Assembly (NCBI GenBank): GCA_021795095.1
Contig: JAJYPU010000136.1
Coordinates: 1-5,145 of the forward strand
Source of the DNA: Actinomycetes bacterium
Lineage (GTDB): Bacteria; Actinomycetota; Acidimicrobiia; Acidimicrobiales; RAAP-2
Direction: 5' to 3'
Length of the DNA: 5,145 bases
Translations under genes and position numbers: made by a program
Notes under the pieces: generated by a model
Told to the model about the DNA's origin: nothing
Databases searched by the model: none
The model's input: the letters and a program-made list of their open reading frames with translations, nothing else
Part shown: positions 1-5,145 of the stretch, in pieces
How positions within the stretch are numbered: the first letter of the stretch is position 1
How the letters are laid out: each line of letters opens with the position of its first letter

Positions 1-8
1 TAGCGCGA

Positions 9-30
9 CCTAGCGGGAGTTTCCGGGATA
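9..30 (+). repeat. Left terminal inverted repeat of the IS
   Basis: The core TAGCGGGAGTTTCCGGGATA (11-30) is the exact reverse complement of 1904-1923. The match extends two bases further outward (CC at 9-10 against GG at 1924-1925) and stops at position 8. Inward of position 30 the match is lost at once, which gives the repeat a sharp edge. It is the expected transposase binding and cleavage site. The outermost bases, including CTAG at 10-13, may belong to the target instead. Confidence 0.93.
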
Positions 31-70
31 ACTGACTTTCGAGCCTGATCGGGGCCCGGCGGAAGTCCTG

Positions 71-80
71 CGAATATTCG
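71..80. repeat. Perfect palindrome CGAATATTCG in the IS left leader
   Basis: CGAATATTCG is its own reverse complement. It lies in the leader between the left terminal repeat and the transposase gene, about 50 bp before the proposed -10 box, in an AT-richer patch than its surroundings. It could be a site for a dimeric regulator or for the transposase, or a chance palindrome. No second copy occurs at the right end of the element. Confidence 0.3.
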
Positions 81-130
81 TGTGACCAGCAAAATTGTTG
101 TTGCAGCATCCCCGCGTTGGGGCCGCGAAT

Positions 131-143
131 GTAGTATTACCTA
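131..143 (+). repeat. Subterminal inverted repeat, left copy
   Basis: These 13 bases (GTAGTATTACCTA) match the reverse complement of 1838-1850 at 12 positions, with 10 in a row perfect (134-143 against 1838-1847). The copy ends 3 bases before the transposase start codon, whereas its partner begins 2 bases after the stop codon, so the pair brackets the gene almost exactly. The left copy overlaps the proposed -10 box, so a protein bound here could control the gene. It could also be an internal transposase binding site. Confidence 0.6.
132..137 (+). promoter_or_regulatory. Candidate -10 box for a leaderless transposase transcript
   Basis: TAGTAT fits the actinobacterial -10 consensus TANNNT. 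It ends 9 bases before the transposase ATG at 147, so transcription could start at or next to the start codon. No Shine-Dalgarno sequence precedes the ATG, which agrees with a leaderless message. I find no convincing -35 hexamer at the usual distance: TTGCAG at 101-106 is 25 bp away, which is too far. Confidence 0.4.
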
Positions 144-146
144 TAT

Positions 147-1835
147 ATGCCCTCAATCATCGGCAAGAAGCAGGCCGGAAAGACTTACTACTACCTGGTC
201 GAATCGGCCCGGGTGAACGGCAAACCTCGGATCGTGTCACAGAAGTACCTCGGCAGCGCCGAAGAGGTGATGACCCGCCTGGGCGAGGGCTCCCCGGGCG
301 ATCCCACCGGCTCCGAGCACCGATCCTTCGGTGACCTCGCCGCCGTCTGGGGCGTGCTGGATCGTCTCGGAGTAATCAGCATCATCGACGAGGTCCTTGG
401 CGAACGTCGTAGCGACACCCAGGTGTCGGTGGGCACCTACATCGCGCTGGCCACGCTCAACCGGGTCGTGGCCCCGTGCTCGAAGCTGGCCTTCTCCGAG
501 TGGTGGGCGAGCACCGCCGGGGATCGACTGGTGCGTCTCAGCGTGGCCGCCCGTGATCACCGTCGGTTCTGGGACGCGATGGACGCGATCTCACCGCAGC
601 AACTCACCCAGATCGAACGACGCTTGAGCACGGTCATGGTCGACCAGTTCGGCCTCGATCTCTCGGGCCTGGTGCTCGACATGACCAACTTCGCCACCTA
701 CATCGATTCGGACAACCTTCGTTCTCCGATCGCCCAGCGCGGACACGCCAAGCAGAAGCGCAACGACCTTCGCCTCGTCGGCCTCGGGTTAGTCGTCAGC
801 ACCGACGGCGCGGTGCCGCTGCTGAGTCACGCCTACCCCGGCAACCGTCACGACGCCACGCAGTTCGCCGGCGTGCTCGACGAGTTGATCACCCGCTGGG
901 GCGCACTGGCCGCTACCACCGACCAGCTCACCCTCGTCTACGACGCCGGTCAGGACTCCGAGGCCAACCAGCACGCCGTGGCGCTAAGCCCGCTGCACTT
1001 CGTGGGCTCTCTGCCCCCATCCCAGCACCGCGAACTGCTCGAGGTTCCCCGTCGACGCTACCGGGTCGTTGACCCCGAACGCTTTCCCGGACTGCGCGCG
1101 TTCGAGGCGAGGGTGGCGGCCCTCGGGGGCGACTACCGCGTGGTCGTCACCCACTCGGACAGCCTGCACGCGAAGCAGCGTCGTGGGTTCGACCAGACCC
1201 TCGCCAAGGCCACCGGACAACTGGGCGAGCTGGCCGAGCGCCTCGCGCGCGGAAGGACCCGCAAGGATCGCCCCGGGGTCGAGGCCGAGATCGCGCGCAT
1301 CACCCGGCCTCGCTGGGTGGGCCGCGTCGTCACCTGGACCCTCACGGGCACCGGCCCAAAGGACTTCGCGCTCAGCTTCGCGATCGACGACGAGGCTCGC
1401 CGCCAACTCGAGGACGAACGCTTCGGCAAGCGGATTCTCTTCAGTGACCGCGAGGACTGGAGCGTGGCTGACGTGGTGGGGGCCTATCGTTCCCAGCACC
1501 ACGTCGAGTCCGACTTTCGCCAGATGAAGGACCGCCAGGTGGTCTCCTTCTCGCCGATGTTCCACTGGACCGACTCGAAGGTCCGCGTGCACGTGTTCTA
1601 CTGCGTGCTCGCGCTGGCGGTCGCGAAATTGATGGCCCGAGAGGTGCGCCGGTCGGGCCTGGACATGAGCGTGCGCGAGATGCTCGCCACCCTCGCGGGG
1701 ATCCAAGAGACCGTCTTGTTCTACAAGGGAGACCGTGGCCGACCCCGGGCCCGGCGGCTGCTCACCGAGATGGACCCCACCCAGCAGCGCCTCTACGACC
1801 TATTCGGCCTTCAGGCCTACGCCCCGAAGCGCTGA
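147..1835 (+). CDS. IS1634-type DDE transposase, intact
   Basis: This 562-residue protein carries out cut-and-paste or related transposition of the surrounding element by binding its terminal repeats and cutting DNA with a DDE active site (RNase H-like fold, IS4 superfamily). The N-terminus (residues 12-45: YYYLVES, NGKPRI, KYLG) is typical of the IS1634 group. The catalytic residues are D178 in LVLDMTNF, D266 in LVYDAGQDS and E454 in HHVESDFRQMK, with K461 seven residues after E454. The family block RGHAKQKRNDLRLVGLGL lies at 198-215 and PGNRHDATQF at 231-240. The 188 residues between D266 and E454 fit the insertion domain of IS4-type enzymes. Within the YREK signature, Y447 is present but the usual arginine position holds Q450. 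The ATG at 147 lies 12 residues before the conserved YYYLVES block and has no ribosome binding site, so leaderless translation is likely. No frameshift or internal stop is seen. Confidence 0.95.
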   Translation: MPSIIGKKQAGKTYYYLVESARVNGKPRIVSQKYLGSAEEVMTRLGEGSPGDPTGSEHRSFGDLAAVWGVLDRLGVISIIDEVLGERRSDTQVSVGTYIALATLNRVVAPCSKLAFSEWWASTAGDRLVRLSVAARDHRRFWDAMDAISPQQLTQIERRLSTVMVDQFGLDLSGLVLDMTNFATYIDSDNLRSPIAQRGHAKQKRNDLRLVGLGLVVSTDGAVPLLSHAYPGNRHDATQFAGVLDELITRWGALAATTDQLTLVYDAGQDSEANQHAVALSPLHFVGSLPPSQHRELLEVPRRRYRVVDPERFPGLRAFEARVAALGGDYRVVVTHSDSLHAKQRRGFDQTLAKATGQLGELAERLARGRTRKDRPGVEAEIARITRPRWVGRVVTWTLTGTGPKDFALSFAIDDEARRQLEDERFGKRILFSDREDWSVADVVGAYRSQHHVESDFRQMKDRQVVSFSPMFHWTDSKVRVHVFYCVLALAVAKLMAREVRRSGLDMSVREMLATLAGIQETVLFYKGDRGRPRARRLLTEMDPTQQRLYDLFGLQAYAPKR

Positions 1836-1837
1836 GT

Positions 1838-1850
1838 TAGGTAATACAAC
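1838..1850 (-). repeat. Subterminal inverted repeat, right copy, with a second AATACAAC at 1862-1869
   Basis: TAGGTAATACAAC is the inverted partner of 131-143 (12 of 13 bases). Its last eight bases, AATACAAC (1843-1850), recur as a direct repeat at 1862-1869, exactly 19 bp further on, about two helical turns. The right end thus carries two copies of the motif and the left end one slightly degenerate inverted copy. The spacing suggests protein binding on one face of the helix, as for a transposase or a regulator; this is inference. Confidence 0.55.
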
Positions 1851-1870
1851 CAGTCTCGACGAATACAACT

Positions 1871-1884
1871 CCTGACCAGTCAGG
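1871..1884 (+). terminator. Small hairpin after the transposase gene, weak terminator candidate
   Basis: CCTGA and TCAGG (5-bp stem) enclose the 4-base loop CCAG, 36 bases after the transposase stop codon. No run of T follows (ATGGGG), so it is not a classical intrinsic terminator. It may only slow transcription leaving the element, or be a further symmetric binding site. Confidence 0.25.
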
Positions 1885-1903
1885 ATGGGGAGCAGCAAAC
1901 GGA

Positions 1904-1925
1904 TATCCCGGAAACTCCCGCTAGG
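1904..1925 (-). repeat. Right terminal inverted repeat of the IS
   Basis: TATCCCGGAAACTCCCGCTA (1904-1923) followed by GG is the perfect inverted partner of 9-30. It lies 68 bp after the transposase stop codon, while the left repeat is separated from the start codon by 116 bp. CTAG at 1921-1924 repeats the CTAG at 10-13 in direct as well as inverted sense because it is a palindrome. Confidence 0.93.
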
Positions 1926-2120
1926 GACGAGATTCACGGACTTCTCGCACGACACCGGATCGCCCCGGGTACGCCGAATCGCTGCTTCGGTACCTCGACC
2001 GACTGGGCCGAGCCCGATGGTGACCCTCACGCGACCCCGGCCGCTCGTTCGTGACCGGCCAGCCCCGCCACCCGTGCCACGACCTCGAACTACGCCGCGC
2101 ACGCCCCCTAACATCGACTC
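1926..2120 (+). other. Gap between the IS and menE, possible gene remnant and promoter region
   Basis: No complete gene is seen. One frame (codons from 1926) stays open to a TGA at 2052-2054, giving about 42 residues that begin DEIHGLLARHRIAPG. If the IS is removed and CCTAGG restored, this frame stays open leftwards to position 3 (ARPR before DEIH), so it could be the 3' end of a gene broken by the insertion. A second frame ends at 2021-2023 with residues PGYAESLLRYLDRLGRARW, but it meets a stop inside the CTAG and cannot extend left. I recognise neither peptide. The last 70 bases lack a convincing coding frame and lead to the menE promoter candidate. Confidence 0.3.
2109..2114 (+). promoter_or_regulatory. 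Candidate -10 box for leaderless menE
   Basis: TAACAT matches TANNNT and ends 6 bases before the GTG start at 2121, the spacing expected if transcription begins at the start codon. TCGAAC (2085-2090), 18 bp upstream, is a poor -35 match with three of six bases of TTGACA. The TAA inside this box is also an in-frame stop for the downstream gene, so no longer N-terminus is possible. Confidence 0.45.
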
Positions 2121-3230
2121 GTGGCCGATCTCCTCGCACTCGACTTTGAACTCGGCCCGGACCTGGAACGTGCACTGCGCGACTGCGTCGAGGACGCCAC
2201 CGCATTCTGCGTCCTCGACCAACGCCTGAGCGCCCGCCAACGTCTGGAACAACTCAGCGCGCTGGGCGCGACGGTGTGCTGGGGTCCCGACGGCCGAACC
2301 AGGTTGAGCACTGGTCGTGCCGTCGACGATGAGATCGGACTAGTCATGTTGACCTCGGGGTCGAGTGGACCACCTAAGGCCGCCGAGATCACGTGGGCGG
2401 CGCTGCGCGCGAGCGCCCATATCACCCAGGCCACGCTTCGCCACGGGTCTGACCCGGTGTGGTTCCCCGTCCTACCCGCCAACCACATTGGTGGGCTCGC
2501 CGTGCTCCTGCGGGCGATACTCGACGACGCCTCCCTGACCTGGGGTGATCCGACCGACTTCCACGGTGCGCTCGCCCGAGGAGCGACGCACGTCTCGGTG
2601 GTGCGAACCCATCTCGCGCGCCACGACTTAAGCGGGTTCGAGGTGGTCTTGCTGGGTGGTGCACGCCCGCCGTCGCTCACGGAGGCGAACGTGATCACCA
2701 CGTGGGGCATGACCGAGACCGGCTCGGGCGTCGTCTATAACACCGAAGCGTTGCCCGGCGTCGAACTGGCCAGTGTCGACGGAGAGATCATCGTACGATC
2801 GCCGACACTCTTTCGTTCGTACCGTTCCATGGACCGCCCGCGGATCGTCGGTCCCGACGGTGCTGACGACTGGTTCCCGACCGGGGACGGTGGGACCGTC
2901 ATCGACGGGCACCTCGCCGTACGCGGACGACTCGCCTACGTGATCAACACTGGTGGTGAGAAGGTGTGGCCTGAGGACCTCGAGAGCGCCCTCGCGAGTC
3001 TCGACCACATCCGTGACGTCGCCGTCACGGGGATCGACGACCCCCAGTGGGGCCAACGCGTAGTAGCCCTTGTGGTCAGCGACGGCGAACACGTGGACGA
3101 TGAGATCCGCGGCGTCGCCGCCGAACGGATCGGGCCCTGGGCCAAGCCCAAGGAGATCCGTTACGTCACTGCCATCCCGAGGACGGGCAACGGCAAGATA
3201 CGTCGCAGCGACCTGCCCTACCTGCAGTGA
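2121..3230 (+). CDS. menE: o-Succinylbenzoate-CoA ligase (MenE-like AMP-forming ligase)
   Basis: MenE activates o-succinylbenzoate with ATP and CoA, through an acyl-adenylate, to give the CoA ester that MenB cyclises in menaquinone synthesis; it acts in the cytoplasm. The 369-residue length fits the short actinobacterial MenE group, well below the usual 480-550 of other acyl-CoA ligases. Visible motifs are the phosphate loop LTSGSSGPPK (77-86), the MenE-like LPANHIGGLAVLLRA (118-132), WGMTETGSG (195-203), the nucleotide-binding FPTGDGG (252-258, D256), the hinge GRLAYVINTGGEKV (269-282) and the catalytic lysine K359 in RTGNGKIRR. The hinge is odd: the acidic pair normally seen in GRxDDVI is A272-Y273. 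The GTG at 2121 is the first possible start after an in-frame TAA at 2109 and has no ribosome binding site, so the message is probably leaderless. No other men gene lies in the window. A different acyl-CoA ligase specificity cannot be excluded. Confidence 0.85.
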   Translation: MADLLALDFELGPDLERALRDCVEDATAFCVLDQRLSARQRLEQLSALGATVCWGPDGRTRLSTGRAVDDEIGLVMLTSGSSGPPKAAEITWAALRASAHITQATLRHGSDPVWFPVLPANHIGGLAVLLRAILDDASLTWGDPTDFHGALARGATHVSVVRTHLARHDLSGFEVVLLGGARPPSLTEANVITTWGMTETGSGVVYNTEALPGVELASVDGEIIVRSPTLFRSYRSMDRPRIVGPDGADDWFPTGDGGTVIDGHLAVRGRLAYVINTGGEKVWPEDLESALASLDHIRDVAVTGIDDPQWGQRVVALVVSDGEHVDDEIRGVAAERIGPWAKPKEIRYVTAIPRTGNGKIRRSDLPYLQ

Positions 3231-3233
3231 CGG

Positions 3234-4007
3234 TCAGCTGACGCCGCCCGAAGGTTTCGTCGTGGTCCCGCCGTCGACCACGAATGTCTGGCCGGTCACC
3301 CAGGACGAGTCCTCGCTAACCAGGGTCACCGCGAGTGACGCGACGTCCTCGGGTTCGCCGATGCGTCCGAGGGGGATATTGGCCGCCACGGCGGGCTCGT
3401 GCTCTTCCCAGAGTCCGCGGGCGAATGCGGTGCGGACCAGCCCCGGCGCGATCGCGTTCACGCGGACGTTGGGCGCGAGTTCCCACGCGAACTGCTTCGT
3501 GAGCTGGATGACGGCCGCCTTGGTCACGTTGTACCAGCCGATCCCCGGCTCGACCGAGAGTCCCCCGATCGAGGCAACGTTGAGCACGACGCCGCCGTGC
3601 TCGCGCATCCACGCGTACCACGCCGCTGACACGTGGGTGACGATCGCGGCCTGATTGACTTCGTAGGTTTTGGCCATCCTCGCGTCGTCGATGTCCACGA
3701 GTGGCCCGAAGTATGGATTGGTGGCCGCGTTGTTCACGAGGACGTCCAGCGAACCACAGGTCGCCACCGCCCACGCTGCGAGGTCGATTGCGCTCTCGCG
3801 CGACCCCGCGTGCGACGTGCGGATGAAGACCCGCGACTCGTCGGGGAACGTCGCTCGCGCCGATTCGAGCTCATCGAGGTGGCGCGCCGTGATCACCACG
3901 CGGGCGCCCTCGTTCGCGCACGCTCGCGCAATCGCCAGTCCGATACCGCGACTCGCCCCCGTCACGAGGACGACGCGGTCCTCCAGTCGACCAGTCTCGC
4001 GCGGCAC
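3234..4007 (-). CDS. Short-chain dehydrogenase/reductase (SDR), classical type
   Basis: This cytoplasmic NAD(P)-dependent oxidoreductase interconverts an alcohol and a carbonyl group; the substrate is unknown. It has 257 residues, the normal length of a classical SDR. Motifs are the cofactor loop TGASRGIG (16-23), NNAA (92-95), the active-site residues N118, S146, Y159 and K163 (YNVTK), the PG of NAIAPGLV (188-189) and the C-terminal VTGQTFVVDGG (237-247). R20 in the glycine loop and R42 after the second strand (ITAR) favour NADP(H) over NAD(H); this is inference from known SDR rules. The start is a GTG 15 residues before the glycine loop, as is typical. It lies only 4 bp after the stop of the permease gene and has no clear ribosome binding site, so translational coupling in one operon is likely. 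Such proteins are often labelled FabG-like or glucose dehydrogenase-like, but nothing here decides between lipid, carbonyl and sugar substrates. Confidence 0.92.
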   Translation of the reverse strand: MPRETGRLEDRVVLVTGASRGIGLAIARACANEGARVVITARHLDELESARATFPDESRVFIRTSHAGSRESAIDLAAWAVATCGSLDVLVNNAATNPYFGPLVDIDDARMAKTYEVNQAAIVTHVSAAWYAWMREHGGVVLNVASIGGLSVEPGIGWYNVTKAAVIQLTKQFAWELAPNVRVNAIAPGLVRTAFARGLWEEHEPAVAANIPLGRIGEPEDVASLAVTLVSEDSSWVTGQTFVVDGGTTTKPSGGVS

Positions 4008-4011
4008 CGCT

Positions 4012-5145
4012 TTAGCGCGAAGGCGACGAGCCGCGTCGGGCGACCGCGTCCATCGCTACCGCGACCAACAGCACGAGGGCCGTGGCGATGTACTGCGTCG
4101 CCGCGCTCATACTGATCAGCGCCATACCGTTATAGATCGTCGCGATCACCAGTCCACCGATGACCGCGTGGATCATCTTGCCTCGCCCACCGAACAGGCT
4201 GGTTCCGCCGATGACTGCTGACGCCACCGCGAGTAGGACGAGGTTGGGGTCGACGTTGTCCGAGATCCCACCCAGGCGCGACGCGTAGATCAGACCGGCG
4301 ACTCCCGCGGTAAAACCTGTGAATACGAAGGCGAGCAGTCGATATCGATTGACGTTCACGCCCGCGCGTCGGGCCGCCTCGGAATTGCCACCGATCGCGT
4401 AGATGTAACGCCCCACCCTCGTGCGCGTCAGGATGAAACTCCCGGCGGCGAGCATTGCGATGTCGACGGGGATTGCGTAGGGCATACCCTCCAACACAAT
4501 GAAGGTGCCACGATTCCGATTGAAGATCATGACCAGCACCAAGCCCGCGACGATGAGCGACACGGCTTTGGCGATCGTAACGAAATGAGGCACCGAATCG
4601 AGTCCGCTCGTACGACGCGACTGGTCTCGCCGCACGATGAGGTAGATCAGTACTGCCAGACACGCGAGGACGAAGATCCACGTCCACAATGGCGAGAGAT
4701 TCGCGTTGACGAGGTCGTAGAGGACCTTCTCCTGCACCGGGATGGTCCCACCCGTCCCCTGACGGTCGACGAAGAAGATGAGCACGCCCTCCCACCCGAG
4801 CAGACCGGCCAAGGTGACAATGAAGGAGGGCAGACGCAGCTTGATGATAATGAAGCCCTGCAACGTGCCGATGGTCGTGGTGACGAGTATCGCGAGCGGT
4901 AGTGCGGCGAACCACGGCCAGTGGAATTGATTGTCGAGCAGGATCACCGCCGTCGTGGCACCGAGTGCGCTCACGAAACCGACGGAGAGGTCAATCTCAC
5001 CGAGCAGGAGCAGCCAGATCTCGGCCATCGCCAGCAGGATGAAGATCGTCGCCTGGACGAAGAGGTTGGTCAGGTTCCCCGAAGAGAGAAAGACGCTGTT
5101 GCGTATCTGGAAGTAGATGACCAGGACGATGAGCCCGAGGAGAAT
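4012..5145 (-). CDS. Sugar-type ABC transporter permease (RbsC/XylH family), 5' end outside the window
   Basis: This is the membrane subunit of a carbohydrate importer of the ribose/xylose type, which works with an ATPase carrying two nucleotide-binding domains and a periplasmic or lipoprotein binding protein. In total 377 residues are visible, and the frame is still open at the right edge. The ATG at 5026-5028 is internal: the 39 codons before it are in frame and encode further permease sequence, including ILLGLIVLVIYF and LFVQATIFILLA. The hallmark LLLLGEIDLSVG lies at visible residues 45-56 and the cytoplasmic coupling loop GRYIYAIGGNSEAARRAGV at 245-263. About 11 to 12 hydrophobic segments can be counted, and the charged stretch RRDQSRRTSG (172-181) separates two of them, as in the longer xylose-type permeases. 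The transported sugar cannot be read from the sequence. Probably only some tens of N-terminal residues are missing. The gene runs into the SDR gene with a 4-bp gap, and its operon partners should lie to the right. Confidence 0.95.
   Translation of the reverse strand: MLLGLIVLVIYFQIRNSVFLSSGNLTNLFVQATIFILLAMAEIWLLLLGEIDLSVGFVSALGATTAVILLDNQFHWPWFAALPLAILVTTTIGTLQGFIIIKLRLPSFIVTLAGLLGWEGVLIFFVDRQGTGGTIPVQEKVLYDLVNANLSPLWTWIFVLACLAVLIYLIVRRDQSRRTSGLDSVPHFVTIAKAVSLIVAGLVLVMIFNRNRGTFIVLEGMPYAIPVDIAMLAAGSFILTRTRVGRYIYAIGGNSEAARRAGVNVNRYRLLAFVFTGFTAGVAGLIYASRLGGISDNVDPNLVLLAVASAVIGGTSLFGGRGKMIHAVIGGLVIATIYNGMALISMSAATQYIATALVLLVAVAMDAVARRGSSPSR

Larger units (their letters stand above)
9..1925 (+). 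mobile_element. Complete insertion sequence, IS1634 type (IS4 superfamily)
   Basis: A single transposase gene is enclosed by perfect inverted repeats (9-30 and 1904-1925, 22 of 22 bases). The length of about 1.9 kb and the one-gene layout without a frameshift are usual for the IS1634 group. The element looks intact, so it may still be mobile. The exact boundary is uncertain: CTAG stands at both tips (10-13 and 1921-1924). If CTAG is a 4-bp target duplication, the element proper is 14-1920 with 17-bp repeats, and the empty site would read CCTAGG. If it belongs to the repeats, no short direct repeat is visible in the flanks. Only 8-13 bases of left flank are available. Related elements such as IS1549 and IS1634 itself are known for long, variable target duplications, which could not be seen here. 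Confidence 0.93.

Noticed and set aside
110..122. CCCC-GCGTT-GGGG hairpin upstream of the transposase gene.
   Set aside because: A four-base GC stem is expected by chance in this composition and has no T-run or other context.
984..1706. Long minus-strand reading frame (240 codons) opposite the transposase gene.
   Set aside because: It is antisense to the conserved catalytic region; the His/Ala/Glu-rich product is typical of a GC-rich antisense shadow.
2030..2036. CGCGACC matches the left flank of the IS (4-10) and could mark a long target duplication of about 110 bp.
   Set aside because: Seven bases in GC-rich DNA are weak evidence, and the match breaks at the next base upstream. Sequence left of the window is needed.
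1885..2229. Plus-strand reading frame of 114 codons across the IS right end and the start of menE.
   Set aside because: Its composition is rich in Pro, Arg, Ser and Thr, it crosses the terminal repeat and overlaps menE in another frame; it looks like a shadow frame.
1800..2252. Minus-strand reading frame of 150 codons spanning the transposase end, the gap and the menE start.
   Set aside because: It overlaps two well-supported genes, has a low-complexity Gly/Arg middle and shows no family motif.
3316..3774. Second minus-strand frame inside the SDR gene (152 codons).
   Set aside because: It lies within the SDR in another frame, is very Arg-rich and has no recognisable motif.
4130..4915. Minus-strand frame of 261 codons inside the permease gene.
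   Set aside because: It is an Arg/His-rich shadow of the permease, which has the clear GEIDLSVG and coupling-loop motifs in its own frame.

Overview
This is a high-GC window with strongly GC-rich third codon positions. Two of its genes lack a Shine-Dalgarno sequence and start 7-10 nt after a TANNNT -10 box. Together with a short, actinobacterial-type MenE, this suggests an actinobacterium; an early-branching class such as Acidimicrobiia is possible, but the sequence does not prove it. I see no RNA genes, CRISPR arrays, phage genes or defence genes.

Layout: (1) Positions 9-1925 hold a complete insertion sequence of the IS1634 type (IS4 superfamily). It has perfect terminal inverted repeats and one intact DDE transposase gene. 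Both tips carry the palindrome CTAG, which may be part of the repeat or a 4-bp target duplication. (2) Positions 1926-2120 form a short gap that holds a possible 3' remnant of an interrupted reading frame and a likely promoter. (3) Positions 2121-3230 encode a MenE-like acyl-CoA ligase of menaquinone synthesis on the + strand. (4) Converging on it with only 3 bp between the stop codons is a minus-strand pair: a sugar-type ABC permease (4012 to beyond the right edge) followed after 4 bp by a short-chain dehydrogenase/reductase (3234-4007).

How the genes fit together: the permease and the dehydrogenase are almost certainly co-transcribed from a promoter to the right of the window, where the ATPase and binding protein of the importer would be expected. 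The dehydrogenase may act on the imported compound, but its sequence does not give the substrate. MenE belongs to an unrelated pathway (activation of o-succinylbenzoate) and appears to have its own promoter. The insertion sequence lies about 200 bp upstream of menE in the same orientation, so read-through into menE is possible.

I did not find a new biological system. The points most worth a second look are the ambiguous IS boundary, the repeats bracketing the transposase gene, the loss of the conserved acidic hinge residues in MenE, the reading frame possibly broken by the IS, and the coupling of a dehydrogenase to a sugar permease.
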